The translations under genes and the position numbers were made by a program. A stretch of DNA of 64,000 nucleotides, taken from assembly GCA_945862165.1 (NCBI GenBank), contig CAMAXI010000001.1, forward strand, positions 518,688 to 582,687, read 5' to 3'. Shown here one piece after another: positions 45,227 through 53,938 of this stretch; the first letter of the stretch is position 1; every line of letters starts with the position of its first letter. The notes beneath the pieces were generated by a model that was not told where the DNA came from, made no database searches, and saw nothing but the letters and a program-made list of their open reading frames with translations. Origin of the DNA: Chryseobacterium gleum (lineage in GTDB: Bacteria; Bacteroidota; Bacteroidia; Flavobacteriales_D; Crocinitomicaceae).

Positions 45227-46231
45227 TTATAACCAATAAATTTTACGATACACATCTCTGTAAACAACTGATGGTTGATTTTTGGCGTATTCAACTGCTA
45301 TTTGTTTGTATGAATTTATACGTTGTTTTTCTAGTTCAAATTCATTTTTTAGATTTTCAGCATCAATTTTTTGTTGACGCTTTTCGTATTCTTCTTGTTT
45401 ACGCAATCTTTCTTTTTCATCAGCGATTATTTTTGTATTTATTGTGTTTAATAGTTTTGAAGCATCTGAATAGCATTTAGTTTGTGGATTAATTTTCATT
45501 ATGTAATTAATTGCTTCTTGTGCACCTTGTTCGTTGGGATTTGCTGACCAAACAGAATTGGCATTTTTGAGCAGAGAATTAGCTTCATTATTTATTTTCA
45601 AATCGTAAATAACAGCCATTTCGTTTAATGCTTTAAAATAGCATTCTTTACAAACTTCAGGAATTTGAGCAAGAGAATACATTGCCTCAGCATACTTTTC
45701 TTGTTGTTTTAGTGCAATAGCTTTTTGATTAATAAAATCGCATTTTGTGGAATAGTAAGCTATTATTTTGGTCATAGCTTCTTCAAGAAATGTTTCAATT
45801 TTCTTGTTCTTTGTGTTGATTTGTTTAATAGCATCAATAAATGCTTTATTTTCATTTGTTCCAACTCCACTTGACGAGATAACAATATTTGAAAATATTT
45901 TGTTTTCAATAGCATCACCAATAAATAAAGAAATGTCCATGTTTTGTGCGATTTGTTGTGGTGGTCCAGGAATAATGTCTTTTGTTGTTATAGAAATATT
46001 AGCAGTTATGATAAAACGTGGATTAGCAACACTACCAGCCATACCATAATTACTTGCAATTTGCTTTAGTTTAATTTCTAATTGAGCTTTTGCTTCTTCT
46101 GGAAGTTTAGCTTGTTCACTCACATAAGGATTAAGTGCTATTCTACCAAAGTCATCCAATTTAAGGACTTCTTGTGCATTCAAGTTTATAAAATGAATGC
46201 TAAAACAGATTATTAAATATATTTTCTTCAT
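45227..46231 (-). CDS. Exported CsgG-like protein with helical/coiled-coil C-terminus (gene 3)
   Basis: I chose the ATG at 46231 (MKKIYLIICFSIHFINLNAQ), which gives a clean signal peptide. The first half (DFGRIALNPYVS, NPRFIITANISITTKDI, NKIFSNIVISSSGVGTNE) resembles nucleotide-free CsgG-like lipoprotein folds in its strand pattern. The second half has TPR-like helices (KQQEKYAEAMYSLAQIPEVC) and a charged coiled coil (EKERLRKQEEYEKRQQK). Family assignment is tentative. Confidence 0.68.
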   Translation of the reverse strand: MKKIYLIICFSIHFINLNAQEVLKLDDFGRIALNPYVSEQAKLPEEAKAQLEIKLKQIASNYGMAGSVANPRFIITANISITTKDIIPGPPQQIAQNMDISLFIGDAIENKIFSNIVISSSGVGTNENKAFIDAIKQINTKNKKIETFLEEAMTKIIAYYSTKCDFINQKAIALKQQEKYAEAMYSLAQIPEVCKECYFKALNEMAVIYDLKINNEANSLLKNANSVWSANPNEQGAQEAINYIMKINPQTKCYSDASKLLNTINTKIIADEKERLRKQEEYEKRQQKIDAENLKNEFELEKQRINSYKQIAVEYAKNQPSVVYRDVYRKIYWL

Positions 46232-46241
46232 AGTTATTTTT

Positions 46242-47186
46242 TTATTTTTCTCCAAGAACTAAAATTACTTCACCTAAGCCTCTTTGCATAAGTTTTACTT
46301 CATAGTTACAAGGGCTTGCTTTTAAATATTTTTGTAAACCTTTTGCAAATTCTCTAGCATCCATCGGGTTGTTGTTTTTGTCGAAGATAGGAATTCGAAC
46401 CTGTTCAAAAATGATAAGGTTTTCGGTTGCTTCTGTTCTGTTGAATCTTTTATTAATGGTATTTTCGTTCATCCATTTATTGATATAATCGGTTAACTCT
46501 TCTCCATTAATTTCTGTTTCAAAGTTTTTGTCCCAATTATCCCAACGTTTTAGTGTAATCAATATTTCTCGTCCATTAGTAAGCATATCATTAAAATGAT
46601 TCTGCAAGTCACCTAAAAATGGGTCAAATGAATTTGATATAGCTTTTTCCAATTTTACAGGCATAACATCATTGGATGGAGGGGCATTAAATGTTTGTGC
46701 AGCAATACTTTTATTTGTGTATGCGTCAAATGCTTCCAAAGTAAATGAAACAGATTTATCTTTATTTACTTTCCACCACAATTGAATAATGATGTCCATT
46801 TTTACTCTTTTTCTGAGTTTGTCCAATTGACTCTCGAAAATTTGAGCACCGCTGGCAACACTTTTAGTCATATTGTCTTCGGCTGTTTTAGCCTCAATGC
46901 TTTTTAATTCTTGTTCAGCAACTTTTGGCTCAAATACTTTTCTTATTAGCAATGAATTTAATTTGGTAATTACTTGCCCTAGTTCCGTATCTTCTTGAAA
47001 TGCTTGTTTGTAATTTGGAACTTTTTGTTTTGTTCCCTGATTATCAAACTCGGTCATAAAATAACGTTGTTCGCACCAATTATCACTTGGTAAAACCATT
47101 AGTGTCGGTTTCTTTGCTTGTCCAAAGATATTTTGGCTTGTTGCTATAATAGATAAGCACAATAATATAAGTTGAGTTTTTTTCAT
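46242..47186 (-). CDS. Exported DUF6175-like protein (gene 2)
   Basis: A signal peptide (LIATSQNIFGQ-like end at about residue 22) is followed by KPTLMVLPSDNWCEQRYFMT, the strongly conserved start of a Bacteroidota family that I recall as DUF6175. DIIIQLWWKVNKDKSVSFTL and YTNKSIAAQTFNAPPSND are further conserved-looking parts. The body reads like a CsgG/LpoB-type alpha-beta fold. Only the operon context suggests a role with its four neighbours. Confidence 0.7.
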   Translation of the reverse strand: MKKTQLILLCLSIIATSQNIFGQAKKPTLMVLPSDNWCEQRYFMTEFDNQGTKQKVPNYKQAFQEDTELGQVITKLNSLLIRKVFEPKVAEQELKSIEAKTAEDNMTKSVASGAQIFESQLDKLRKRVKMDIIIQLWWKVNKDKSVSFTLEAFDAYTNKSIAAQTFNAPPSNDVMPVKLEKAISNSFDPFLGDLQNHFNDMLTNGREILITLKRWDNWDKNFETEINGEELTDYINKWMNENTINKRFNRTEATENLIIFEQVRIPIFDKNNNPMDAREFAKGLQKYLKASPCNYEVKLMQRGLGEVILVLGEK

Positions 47187-47188
47187 AA

Positions 47189-47674
47189 TTAGAATCCTGA
47201 GTTTATTGATTTTAAAATTGAATTTTCTTCGAGATATTTTTTAAGTGCGTCTTTAGAAACACTTACTTGATAAACTTTCCAGTTCTTTTGGCCAAGATTT
47301 ATTGGCAATGTTGATTCTGTTTCAGAACTTCGTACATATTTTGCCCAATTACCTTTCGTACTAAAAAATTCTTTTTCTATTTTTTTGAATTTTTCAATGT
47401 CTTCTGATTTTACTAATAGGGCTGTTTGTGTCGAACAGCAATTATCTCCTGCGATGCCAGCAAACAAAATAGCATTAATAGCATCCTTTCTTGCTTGTTC
47501 AGCCTTATATGATTTACCTGATTTGGTGTCCCAAATTTTAAATGAAACATATCCTTCAGTTTCTAAGGATATACATTCCGTTTGATAACTATTTGTTCTT
47601 TCTTTAAAAGCCATCAATAAAAAAGTGGTTGTTAATAGTAAGAAAATAGTACTTCTTTTATTGAAATTTTTCAA
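47189..47674 (-). CDS. Exported protein, first gene of the five-gene operon (gene 1)
   Basis: An N-terminal hydrophobic segment (STIFLLLTTTFLLMAF) is followed by a domain with YVSFKIWDTKSGKSYKAEQA and RKDAINAILFAG. The A-x2-DAI-x-AI pattern parallels the FlgT-like start in gene 4. It has 161 aa and two adjacent cysteines (DNCCST). It is separated from gene 2 by 2 bp. Repeat element B lies directly upstream. Confidence 0.68.
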   Translation of the reverse strand: MKNFNKRSTIFLLLTTTFLLMAFKERTNSYQTECISLETEGYVSFKIWDTKSGKSYKAEQARKDAINAILFAGIAGDNCCSTQTALLVKSEDIEKFKKIEKEFFSTKGNWAKYVRSSETESTLPINLGQKNWKVYQVSVSKDALKKYLEENSILKSINSGF

Positions 47675-47693
47675 AATATTTGTTCTTTAATTT

Positions 47694-47777
47694 TACAAAA
47701 TAAACTCAACCCACTGAAATATAAATTCAGTTTGAAATTTGTTTATAAGTATGTCGAGTAAAGAAGTGTTTTGTCCC
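47694..47777 (-). repeat. Upstream repeat element, copy B
   Basis: TACAAAATAAACTCAACCCA, CACTGAAATATAAATTCAG, GTATGTCGAGTAAAGAAGTG: very close to copy A over this part, but lacking the CCTACTCTCTAAGC block on the gene side. It adjoins terminator copy 4, so A and B share one terminator-plus-repeat module. Confidence 0.85.
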
Positions 47778-47812
47778 GAAAAAAAATCCTGCGACCGATT
47801 GGCGCAGGATTT
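47778..47812 (-). terminator. Invariant-loop terminator, copy 4
   Basis: Stem ATCCTGCG/CGCAGGAT with loop ACCGATTGG and a U tract on the minus strand. It ends the unit whose last gene is the lipoprotein at 47871-48407. Confidence 0.85.
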
Positions 47813-47870
47813 TATGTTTGATTGAAAAATGTAACTTTATTTAAGATGATAAATGAAATAATATGAATAA

Positions 47871-48407
47871 TTAATAAATAATTTCTTCCCATTTTCCAGA
47901 TACAGACCTATATGGTATTAAATGCGTCCATACAAATCTATCTGGTTTAGATCCAAACAATGTCCATCGTTCTTCCTCACCCATGTTTCCTCCACAACCT
48001 CCACCTTCGTTAATCAATTCAATTGTGTAATCAAGTTTTCCATCGTTATCGATGTCTTTGACTACTACTGGTTTATTTTTAAGATCCCATTCCCAAGATG
48101 ATAAATTCATATCTACTTCCTTTGAAATAGCCTGTAGCATAGTGCTTTCTTCTTTAACCACATAAGATTCACATACAACACCTAACAAACTCTTTTTTAA
48201 TATTGGGTAAAGTTTTACAAAATCTAAGATTAAATTCTCCTCCGATTGTTGTTTTGTACTATTGTTTACATCCTCCGAAATTGTTTTTTTTGCTTGTGAA
48301 ACTTTGTTTTTCTTTCGGACATTGATGGAATTGGAATGATTACACGACAAAAGTAAAACAACCGATAAAAGTAATTGAATGGATGTTTTTAACAACTTAG
48401 TTTTCAT
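47871..48407 (-). CDS. Lipoprotein with calcium-loop-like motif
   Basis: The ATG at 48407 gives MKTKLLKTSIQLLLSVVLLL followed by SCNHS, a lipobox LLSC. The C-terminal half contains VVKDIDNDGKLDYTIELINE, a D-x-D-x-DG calcium-binding-type loop as in FG-GAP or dockerin-like proteins, then a Gly/Cys-rich stretch (GGGCGGNMGEEERW). The longer frame to 48464 lacks a sensible signal. Function unknown. Confidence 0.72.
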   Translation of the reverse strand: MKTKLLKTSIQLLLSVVLLLSCNHSNSINVRKKNKVSQAKKTISEDVNNSTKQQSEENLILDFVKLYPILKKSLLGVVCESYVVKEESTMLQAISKEVDMNLSSWEWDLKNKPVVVKDIDNDGKLDYTIELINEGGGCGGNMGEEERWTLFGSKPDRFVWTHLIPYRSVSGKWEEIIY

Positions 48408-48432
48408 GAAAATTCGCTTTGAAATTCTGTTT

Positions 48433-48948
48433 TTATTTAAAAATTTGTTTCCCATTTTTGTCATAATATTTGATACTATTTGTCTGAAAATTTATTATCT
48501 TAAAAATCTCTTTTTCATAAAGATTTACATTATCCATATTTACCAATTCAACTTTTTCATTTTTTTTACCCGTATTTGGATTAGTCTGAAGATTAATAGA
48601 TACTCTACCCAACTCTTCACATAATTGATTATATACAATTACACATGCTCTTTTATTGTCTTGCAGTACAAAAAAATTAAACCCAGAACCAATTACATCA
48701 TAAGAATCACCGGAACTTATAAGCATACGTGACAACTCGTATTTATCGCTTGTAATAATAAAACCATTTACTCTTGTAGTAACATAAATATTACCTTCAA
48801 ATTGAATTGGATTTGGGTGTTGAAGTTTAATTTTCGGTTTTTCAACATATTCACTTTCTGTATATTCATCATCTATTTCTTCATCTTGGGCAAATAGACT
48901 AAAAAAAGAAAACACGAAGCACGAAGCAATCAAAAGTTTGGAAAACAT
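48433..48948 (-). CDS. Exported protein of unknown function (171 aa)
   Basis: The signal peptide MFSKLLIASCFVFSFFSLFA (cleavage near FAQD) is followed by an acidic stretch (EEIDDEYTESEYVE). Then a mostly beta region has FEGNIYVTTRVNGFIITSD and YDVIGSGFNFFVL. Not recognised. It sits between the TPR/FSMP gene and the lipoprotein in one minus-strand unit. Confidence 0.65.
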   Translation of the reverse strand: MFSKLLIASCFVFSFFSLFAQDEEIDDEYTESEYVEKPKIKLQHPNPIQFEGNIYVTTRVNGFIITSDKYELSRMLISSGDSYDVIGSGFNFFVLQDNKRACVIVYNQLCEELGRVSINLQTNPNTGKKNEKVELVNMDNVNLYEKEIFKIINFQTNSIKYYDKNGKQIFK

Positions 48949-48969
48949 AACAGTATATTTTTAGATTAT

Positions 48970-51186
48970 TTAATTTTTAATAAAACGAATAGAAGCACCG
49001 AATTCTTTTTGAAAAGAATTTTCACCGGGACCTGGATCTTGAGAACAATTTCCAATCCCCAAAACATTAAACCCTAAATTTGTTGTAACACCATATTCAG
49101 AATCAAAATATTTAGACTCCGTATTTGACCACCAAAACGAGCATTCGCCTTCTACCAAATCACCCCTATTGTATGCAGCACCACCTTGCTTTGCAGAAAA
49201 ACTGGAATTATTATTGCTAATTATATTTTTCGTGTCTAATCCGCCAGATTTAGCTTCATAATCTTCACTCCAATTGTATGACGAAATTCTTTTTACAGCA
49301 TTTTCTCCGCCACCTAAAAAACTCAATAACAATTTGAAATCCGACAATTCTGGAATTCTAAAACCTTTTGGGCAGATACCTCTTTCATCTTGTAATGCAA
49401 ATCCATTGTAAACAAAAGTGCCATTATCTAATACACGAAAACACGATTTTTTTTGTTTTCCAGCTAAATTCCAAGCGTAATCTGTAAAAACCTCCATAAT
49501 TGGTTCCCCATTTTGAAAACAAGTGCCATTAAAATCAGATGAAGACCAGGTTTGAGTTCCAATTTTAACGATTGTAGGTTGCTTTGTTGTTTCGCTGTAA
49601 TATAAAGGCTTATTAAAAACACGTTGTAATGCAGAATTAGGTTTAATAAAATCTTTTATTTGATAAAACGTGATTTCCTGTTTTTTACCAGCCTCTAACA
49701 TTGAAGGAGTAAAAACTACAGCAGAATTAGTTATAAAAATATCATCCCAGAAGGAGAACGATTCGTCTATTTCCTTTTTAATTTCATCTTTACGTTCAGT
49801 TGTCATCCCCTCTTCTTCTTGCGATTTTTCAATATTCGCTTTAATTATCTCAGCAATTTTATTTCTTGAATCGGGTAAAAACTCTGTACTGAAATTCAAA
49901 GAGCTTCCAGTTTTTAAATCAATGGTATTTACATATATATCTGAATACTCTTGTCTATAACATTCTGCTGATATTCTTTTAAAAAAGGAACTCAATAAAC
50001 CATTTTGATTATAGGTTATCCTAGATTCATAATTATTTTGACACTCATTTCCCCAATTAATTAATTCCGTAATAAAATTATTTATCGAGTCATTTATTTT
50101 ATTTTCTAACACTAAATTTTTAGGATATAAAACTTTTTGATATGTAAGCTTGGTTGATGATTCCTTCGTCTTTTTTGTATATGAAATATTTGTTACACCT
50201 ACCGTATCATAATAAATGAATTTGGATTGTAAAGCATATGCTTTTTTTATTTGCGGAGAATTTGGATATTTTAAGATAAATTCTTCAACAGAAGCTAATG
50301 TGTTTTCTTTAATAACATTTGAAATTATTATTTTATCCCTAGAACTTATAGCATCATTTAACAATTTTGAATTCGGATATTTTTTAATAAACCCAGAATA
50401 AGACTCTATTGTATTTACCTTTTCTGCTTCTGTAAATTCTATCGTATCTCTTAACTTGGTAATCTCAGATGTAAATTTTGAATTAGGGTATTTCGTTAAA
50501 AAGTTAGAATATAATTCAACCGAATTATTTTTTTTAGCATTAAGATATTCAATCCATTCTATTTTATCATTTGCTTCTTTGACGAAAGGTGAATATGGAT
50601 ATTCTTTGATATAATTCGAATAATCAACTATCGTATTCTTAGTTTTTGCAAGTAAATATGCTTTATCGTATAAATAACTATTTACATCATCCATAAATTT
50701 TGAATTCATTTCTATGTTACCATATATATTAATAAAATTTTTAGTATTTGAAATGATGGTACCTAAATCATTAATACTATCAGAAAAAACAACATTTTTT
50801 AGTTTAAATTCTTTAAATGCCAGGTTAGTTATTGAATCTTTTTGATATTTAAAATTAATATTACAAAACTGAAACTCTTCACAATAATCCAATTGATCTT
50901 TATCTGAAACATTTCCAAAAAGAATAATCGACTTCATGAAATTTAAGAAACAACTATCCAAATTTCTATTTACGTTGGATTCATTTCCGAAATATTTAGC
51001 TAAAACAAAATAACCTAATGGTGACTTTGGCTCGTCTTTCAGGTAGACATCAATATGATGCCTTGCTTTTTGAAATTCTTTATTTGCCATCTCATGATAG
51101 GCTTTTTTAATTTTACGTTCCTGTGAAAAATTATAGAAATTTAAACACATCCCAAAAATTAGTACTAGTATTATTTTTAGTTTCAT
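48970..51186 (-). CDS. Exported protein with helical repeats and C-terminal Fibrobacter-type paralogous domain
   Basis: Signal peptide (LIFGMCLNFYNFSQ). The first third has TPR-like helices (ERKIKKAYHEMANKEFQKAR). Four roughly 35-40-residue repeats follow, each with a core like YSNFLTKYPNSKFTSE, YSGFIKKYPNSKLLND and VEEFILKYPNSPQIKK. From about residue 545 comes a Fib_succ_major-type domain: IGTQTWSSSDFNGTCFQNGE, GICPKGFRIPELSDFKLLLS and a W-x2-TE-like WWSNTES. It is probably anchored at the surface or periplasm. It is followed upstream after 4 bp by the MORN protein gene. Confidence 0.75.
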   Translation of the reverse strand: MKLKIILVLIFGMCLNFYNFSQERKIKKAYHEMANKEFQKARHHIDVYLKDEPKSPLGYFVLAKYFGNESNVNRNLDSCFLNFMKSIILFGNVSDKDQLDYCEEFQFCNINFKYQKDSITNLAFKEFKLKNVVFSDSINDLGTIISNTKNFINIYGNIEMNSKFMDDVNSYLYDKAYLLAKTKNTIVDYSNYIKEYPYSPFVKEANDKIEWIEYLNAKKNNSVELYSNFLTKYPNSKFTSEITKLRDTIEFTEAEKVNTIESYSGFIKKYPNSKLLNDAISSRDKIIISNVIKENTLASVEEFILKYPNSPQIKKAYALQSKFIYYDTVGVTNISYTKKTKESSTKLTYQKVLYPKNLVLENKINDSINNFITELINWGNECQNNYESRITYNQNGLLSSFFKRISAECYRQEYSDIYVNTIDLKTGSSLNFSTEFLPDSRNKIAEIIKANIEKSQEEEGMTTERKDEIKKEIDESFSFWDDIFITNSAVVFTPSMLEAGKKQEITFYQIKDFIKPNSALQRVFNKPLYYSETTKQPTIVKIGTQTWSSSDFNGTCFQNGEPIMEVFTDYAWNLAGKQKKSCFRVLDNGTFVYNGFALQDERGICPKGFRIPELSDFKLLLSFLGGGENAVKRISSYNWSEDYEAKSGGLDTKNIISNNNSSFSAKQGGAAYNRGDLVEGECSFWWSNTESKYFDSEYGVTTNLGFNVLGIGNCSQDPGPGENSFQKEFGASIRFIKN

Positions 51187-51190
51187 ATAT

Positions 51191-53869
51191 TTATTGTTTA
51201 ATACACCTTACTGAAAAACCATATTCACTATTCCTAAGTAGATATTCATCAATAAAAATTTGTTTAAAATCAACAAAATAATTACCTATTTCATATATAC
51301 TCCAGCAATGTGTTGGAATTATTATTTCATTTTCATATGTTTCAGTAGATTCAAGACCTTCACTCAAATTAATTTCTACGTAATCAAGTGCTGGTGACCA
51401 ATTATTAGAGTTTTGAGACCATATATATATACCTATCTCTCCCGTAACTTTTTGCGCATTTAGAAATCTTCCATGATAATCCCTATACCCACTTGGATAA
51501 GCATTAAAACCAGAAAGATTATTTCCACTTGATTTCCAACCTAAATTTGATAATAATCTCAAATACGATTTAGTTTTACATAAATTCTCAAAACCAATGG
51601 TTAATTTTTTTTCTAACTCAGAAGCATCAATACCTTGTTGTTGTTTTTTATTGATTTGTGAACGTATTTGCACTAATTCAGGAGGATATATTGAGTTAAA
51701 TAAATTTGATACATCTTCAAAACTAGCAACTCTCCATCCTTCTGGTGCTAACTTTCTATTATCAACAACTGCATAATAATTATACAATTTACCCATAACT
51801 TTACCATTCTCTGGGTTATTATTAAAATAGCACCATGCTGGTATTTTGTTCATAAATGCATTTCTCCATTCAGAAACAGTTTTAGCCTCTATTATCTCTT
51901 CCCCATTTCTAAATTTTGATACATTTAGATTTTCTGCCATCCAAATTTGATTTCCTATTTTGGTTGTCTTACATTCGAATGGCTTTATGTATAACCCATT
52001 TTCAAATTTACCTATCAGAACTACTTTATTAGTCAATGTTAATTTTCCTTTCCCATTAGGAACACCTTCCTCCAAATCTATCTCACCCTCATAAATAGAT
52101 TTATCTTTTAAACGTAAAATTCCAGTAACAAATTGATTGGCATTAAAAACGCCGTCTAAAACATTATTGTTCGGATATGTCATCTTACCTTTACCATTCG
52201 CAATATATGTTTCATCCTCTTCGTTTTGTTTTAAAATTTGCCATTCACCTTCAAATACCCTTCCATTAAAAAAACTAATCTTTCCGTTTCCAAACACATT
52301 GAAGTTTTTAATTTGACCTTCTAAAACAAATTCATTCGTAATATATTTTACAGTACCTTCTTTTAAAATACCTTTCACAAAGAAACCTTTTTGAAAATCA
52401 CCAACTTTGGAATAGCAGAATCCTTGTCCTTCAAATGTATCTCTAACAAATTGACCTTTATATACTAAGTTGTCGGTATAATGTCTTATCCCATACCCTG
52501 TAAATATATCATCTTCCCATATTCCTTCCAATGTATCTCTATGATCATAATAAAGACCTTTGCCATTAAAAACACTATTAATAAAATCTCCTTCGTAGAC
52601 TGAATTATCCTCAAAATGTACTTTTCCTTTTCCGGTAAATTTTGCATCCTCCCATTTACCTGTTAATATATCCCCGTTATTAAAATACCCTGTTCCAACA
52701 CCGGTTAATTTATCATTTTTTATACCGCCGACATATTTAATTAACGGCACTTCTTGTGAATCGAATGAAATCGAACCTTCTCCAGTAATTTGGTTATTTA
52801 CCCAATTTCCAATTAACGAATCACCATTTTGATATCTTAGAATTCCTTTCCCGTTCCAATTATTATTTTCCCAAAAACCGTTGTAATTAATACAGGTTTT
52901 ATTTTTTGCATTTATATAAAATGACAAAGAAGCGTTTCCAGTAAATTGATTTTTATTCCATATCCCTTTTAAACTATCCCCATTTTGGAAATGTAAAATA
53001 CCATTCCCATAAATACAATTAGTTTTAAAATCTCCTTCATAATAAAGATTTTCGGTATTTAATTTTCCGCACAAACCTTCAACTATAGTATTATCTATGA
53101 AATTATATGTTCCTTTTCCCTCAATTATACCATCTACAAAATCTCCATCATAATTACTATGCGAATTGAAAATCAATTTTCCTTTTCCATTAAAAATATT
53201 TTCTTTAAAATAACCTTCATATTGATAGGCGTCCTTCAAAAACATCTTTCCTAAACCATGCATTTTGAAGTTTTTCCAACTTCCTTCGTACGTTAATTTA
53301 TCTTCAAAATATGAACCCTTACCTGTAAATTCATTATTAAAGAAATCTCCATTAAAAGTAGTGTTATCTATGACTAAATGACCTTTACCATGCATTTTCC
53401 CCTCTAACCAATCACCCTCATACGAAAAGTAATCACAACTAAATTTACCTTTGCCATGTGGCCAATTATTTGTTGCTTTTTTTGTATGTAACTTGTTACT
53501 ATCTTGAATCTCTTTAATCAATTTTATTTTAGCATGTTGACCAACGTAATTACCCTTAATTATTTTATTATTATAATAAAAATATAAATCAAAAACTCCA
53601 TCTTCTTTGACTTTAATATCCTTATCATTTTCAGCAATTAAAGTGTTACTAAACGGCATCGTTATGACTTCCTTAACTGGGTCATAATGACTTTCTATTC
53701 TCTCAACTTCAAATTTAATTTGTGCAATCTTTGTGTTTTCGTAATTATGAAAAGAAATACATGCATTGAAGTTTTTTAAAATTGGTAAATAACTTCTTTC
53801 ATTTAACTGAGAATGACTAAACGTAGAAACAATAAATAAGATAAAAACAAGCTGTAATTTGAATTTCAT
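51191..53869 (-). CDS. Exported MORN-repeat protein with C-terminal Fibrobacter-type paralogous domain
   Basis: An 892-aa protein with a signal peptide (VFILFIVSTFSHSQ) and a non-repeat N-terminal region. Roughly 18 MORN units follow, such as YEGDWLEGKMHGKGHL, YEGSWKNFKMHGLGKM and YDGDFVDGIIEGKGTY. The C-terminus from about residue 635 is a Fib_succ_major-type domain: KIGNQIWMAENLNVSKFRNG, YNYYAVVDNRKLAPEGWRVA and GFSVRCIK at the end. The combination suggests a long, stiff MORN stalk carrying a surface domain. I know of no defined function. Confidence 0.8.
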   Translation of the reverse strand: MKFKLQLVFILFIVSTFSHSQLNERSYLPILKNFNACISFHNYENTKIAQIKFEVERIESHYDPVKEVITMPFSNTLIAENDKDIKVKEDGVFDLYFYYNNKIIKGNYVGQHAKIKLIKEIQDSNKLHTKKATNNWPHGKGKFSCDYFSYEGDWLEGKMHGKGHLVIDNTTFNGDFFNNEFTGKGSYFEDKLTYEGSWKNFKMHGLGKMFLKDAYQYEGYFKENIFNGKGKLIFNSHSNYDGDFVDGIIEGKGTYNFIDNTIVEGLCGKLNTENLYYEGDFKTNCIYGNGILHFQNGDSLKGIWNKNQFTGNASLSFYINAKNKTCINYNGFWENNNWNGKGILRYQNGDSLIGNWVNNQITGEGSISFDSQEVPLIKYVGGIKNDKLTGVGTGYFNNGDILTGKWEDAKFTGKGKVHFEDNSVYEGDFINSVFNGKGLYYDHRDTLEGIWEDDIFTGYGIRHYTDNLVYKGQFVRDTFEGQGFCYSKVGDFQKGFFVKGILKEGTVKYITNEFVLEGQIKNFNVFGNGKISFFNGRVFEGEWQILKQNEEDETYIANGKGKMTYPNNNVLDGVFNANQFVTGILRLKDKSIYEGEIDLEEGVPNGKGKLTLTNKVVLIGKFENGLYIKPFECKTTKIGNQIWMAENLNVSKFRNGEEIIEAKTVSEWRNAFMNKIPAWCYFNNNPENGKVMGKLYNYYAVVDNRKLAPEGWRVASFEDVSNLFNSIYPPELVQIRSQINKKQQQGIDASELEKKLTIGFENLCKTKSYLRLLSNLGWKSSGNNLSGFNAYPSGYRDYHGRFLNAQKVTGEIGIYIWSQNSNNWSPALDYVEINLSEGLESTETYENEIIIPTHCWSIYEIGNYFVDFKQIFIDEYLLRNSEYGFSVRCIKQ

Positions 53870-53938
53870 TTTTTAAACTCTTTAAAAAATTCAAAATGGA
53901 ACAGATTGAAACCTATGCCATTTTGAATCTATCATCAA

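Noticed and set aside
45271..46049. Plus-strand frames opposite gene 3 of the five-gene operon.
   Set aside because: They are mirror frames of AT-rich coding DNA, with hydrophobic but unstructured translations and no start signals.
37069..47812. Four identical hairpin repeats as part of a CRISPR-like array.
   Set aside because: Spacing between copies is hundreds to thousands of bases with genes between, and each has a U tract in terminator position. No cas genes are present.
48970..51186. The helical-repeat protein as a BamD homologue.
   Set aside because: The repeats contain YPNS cores superficially like BamD, but the protein is three times too long, lacks a lipobox and ends in a different domain.
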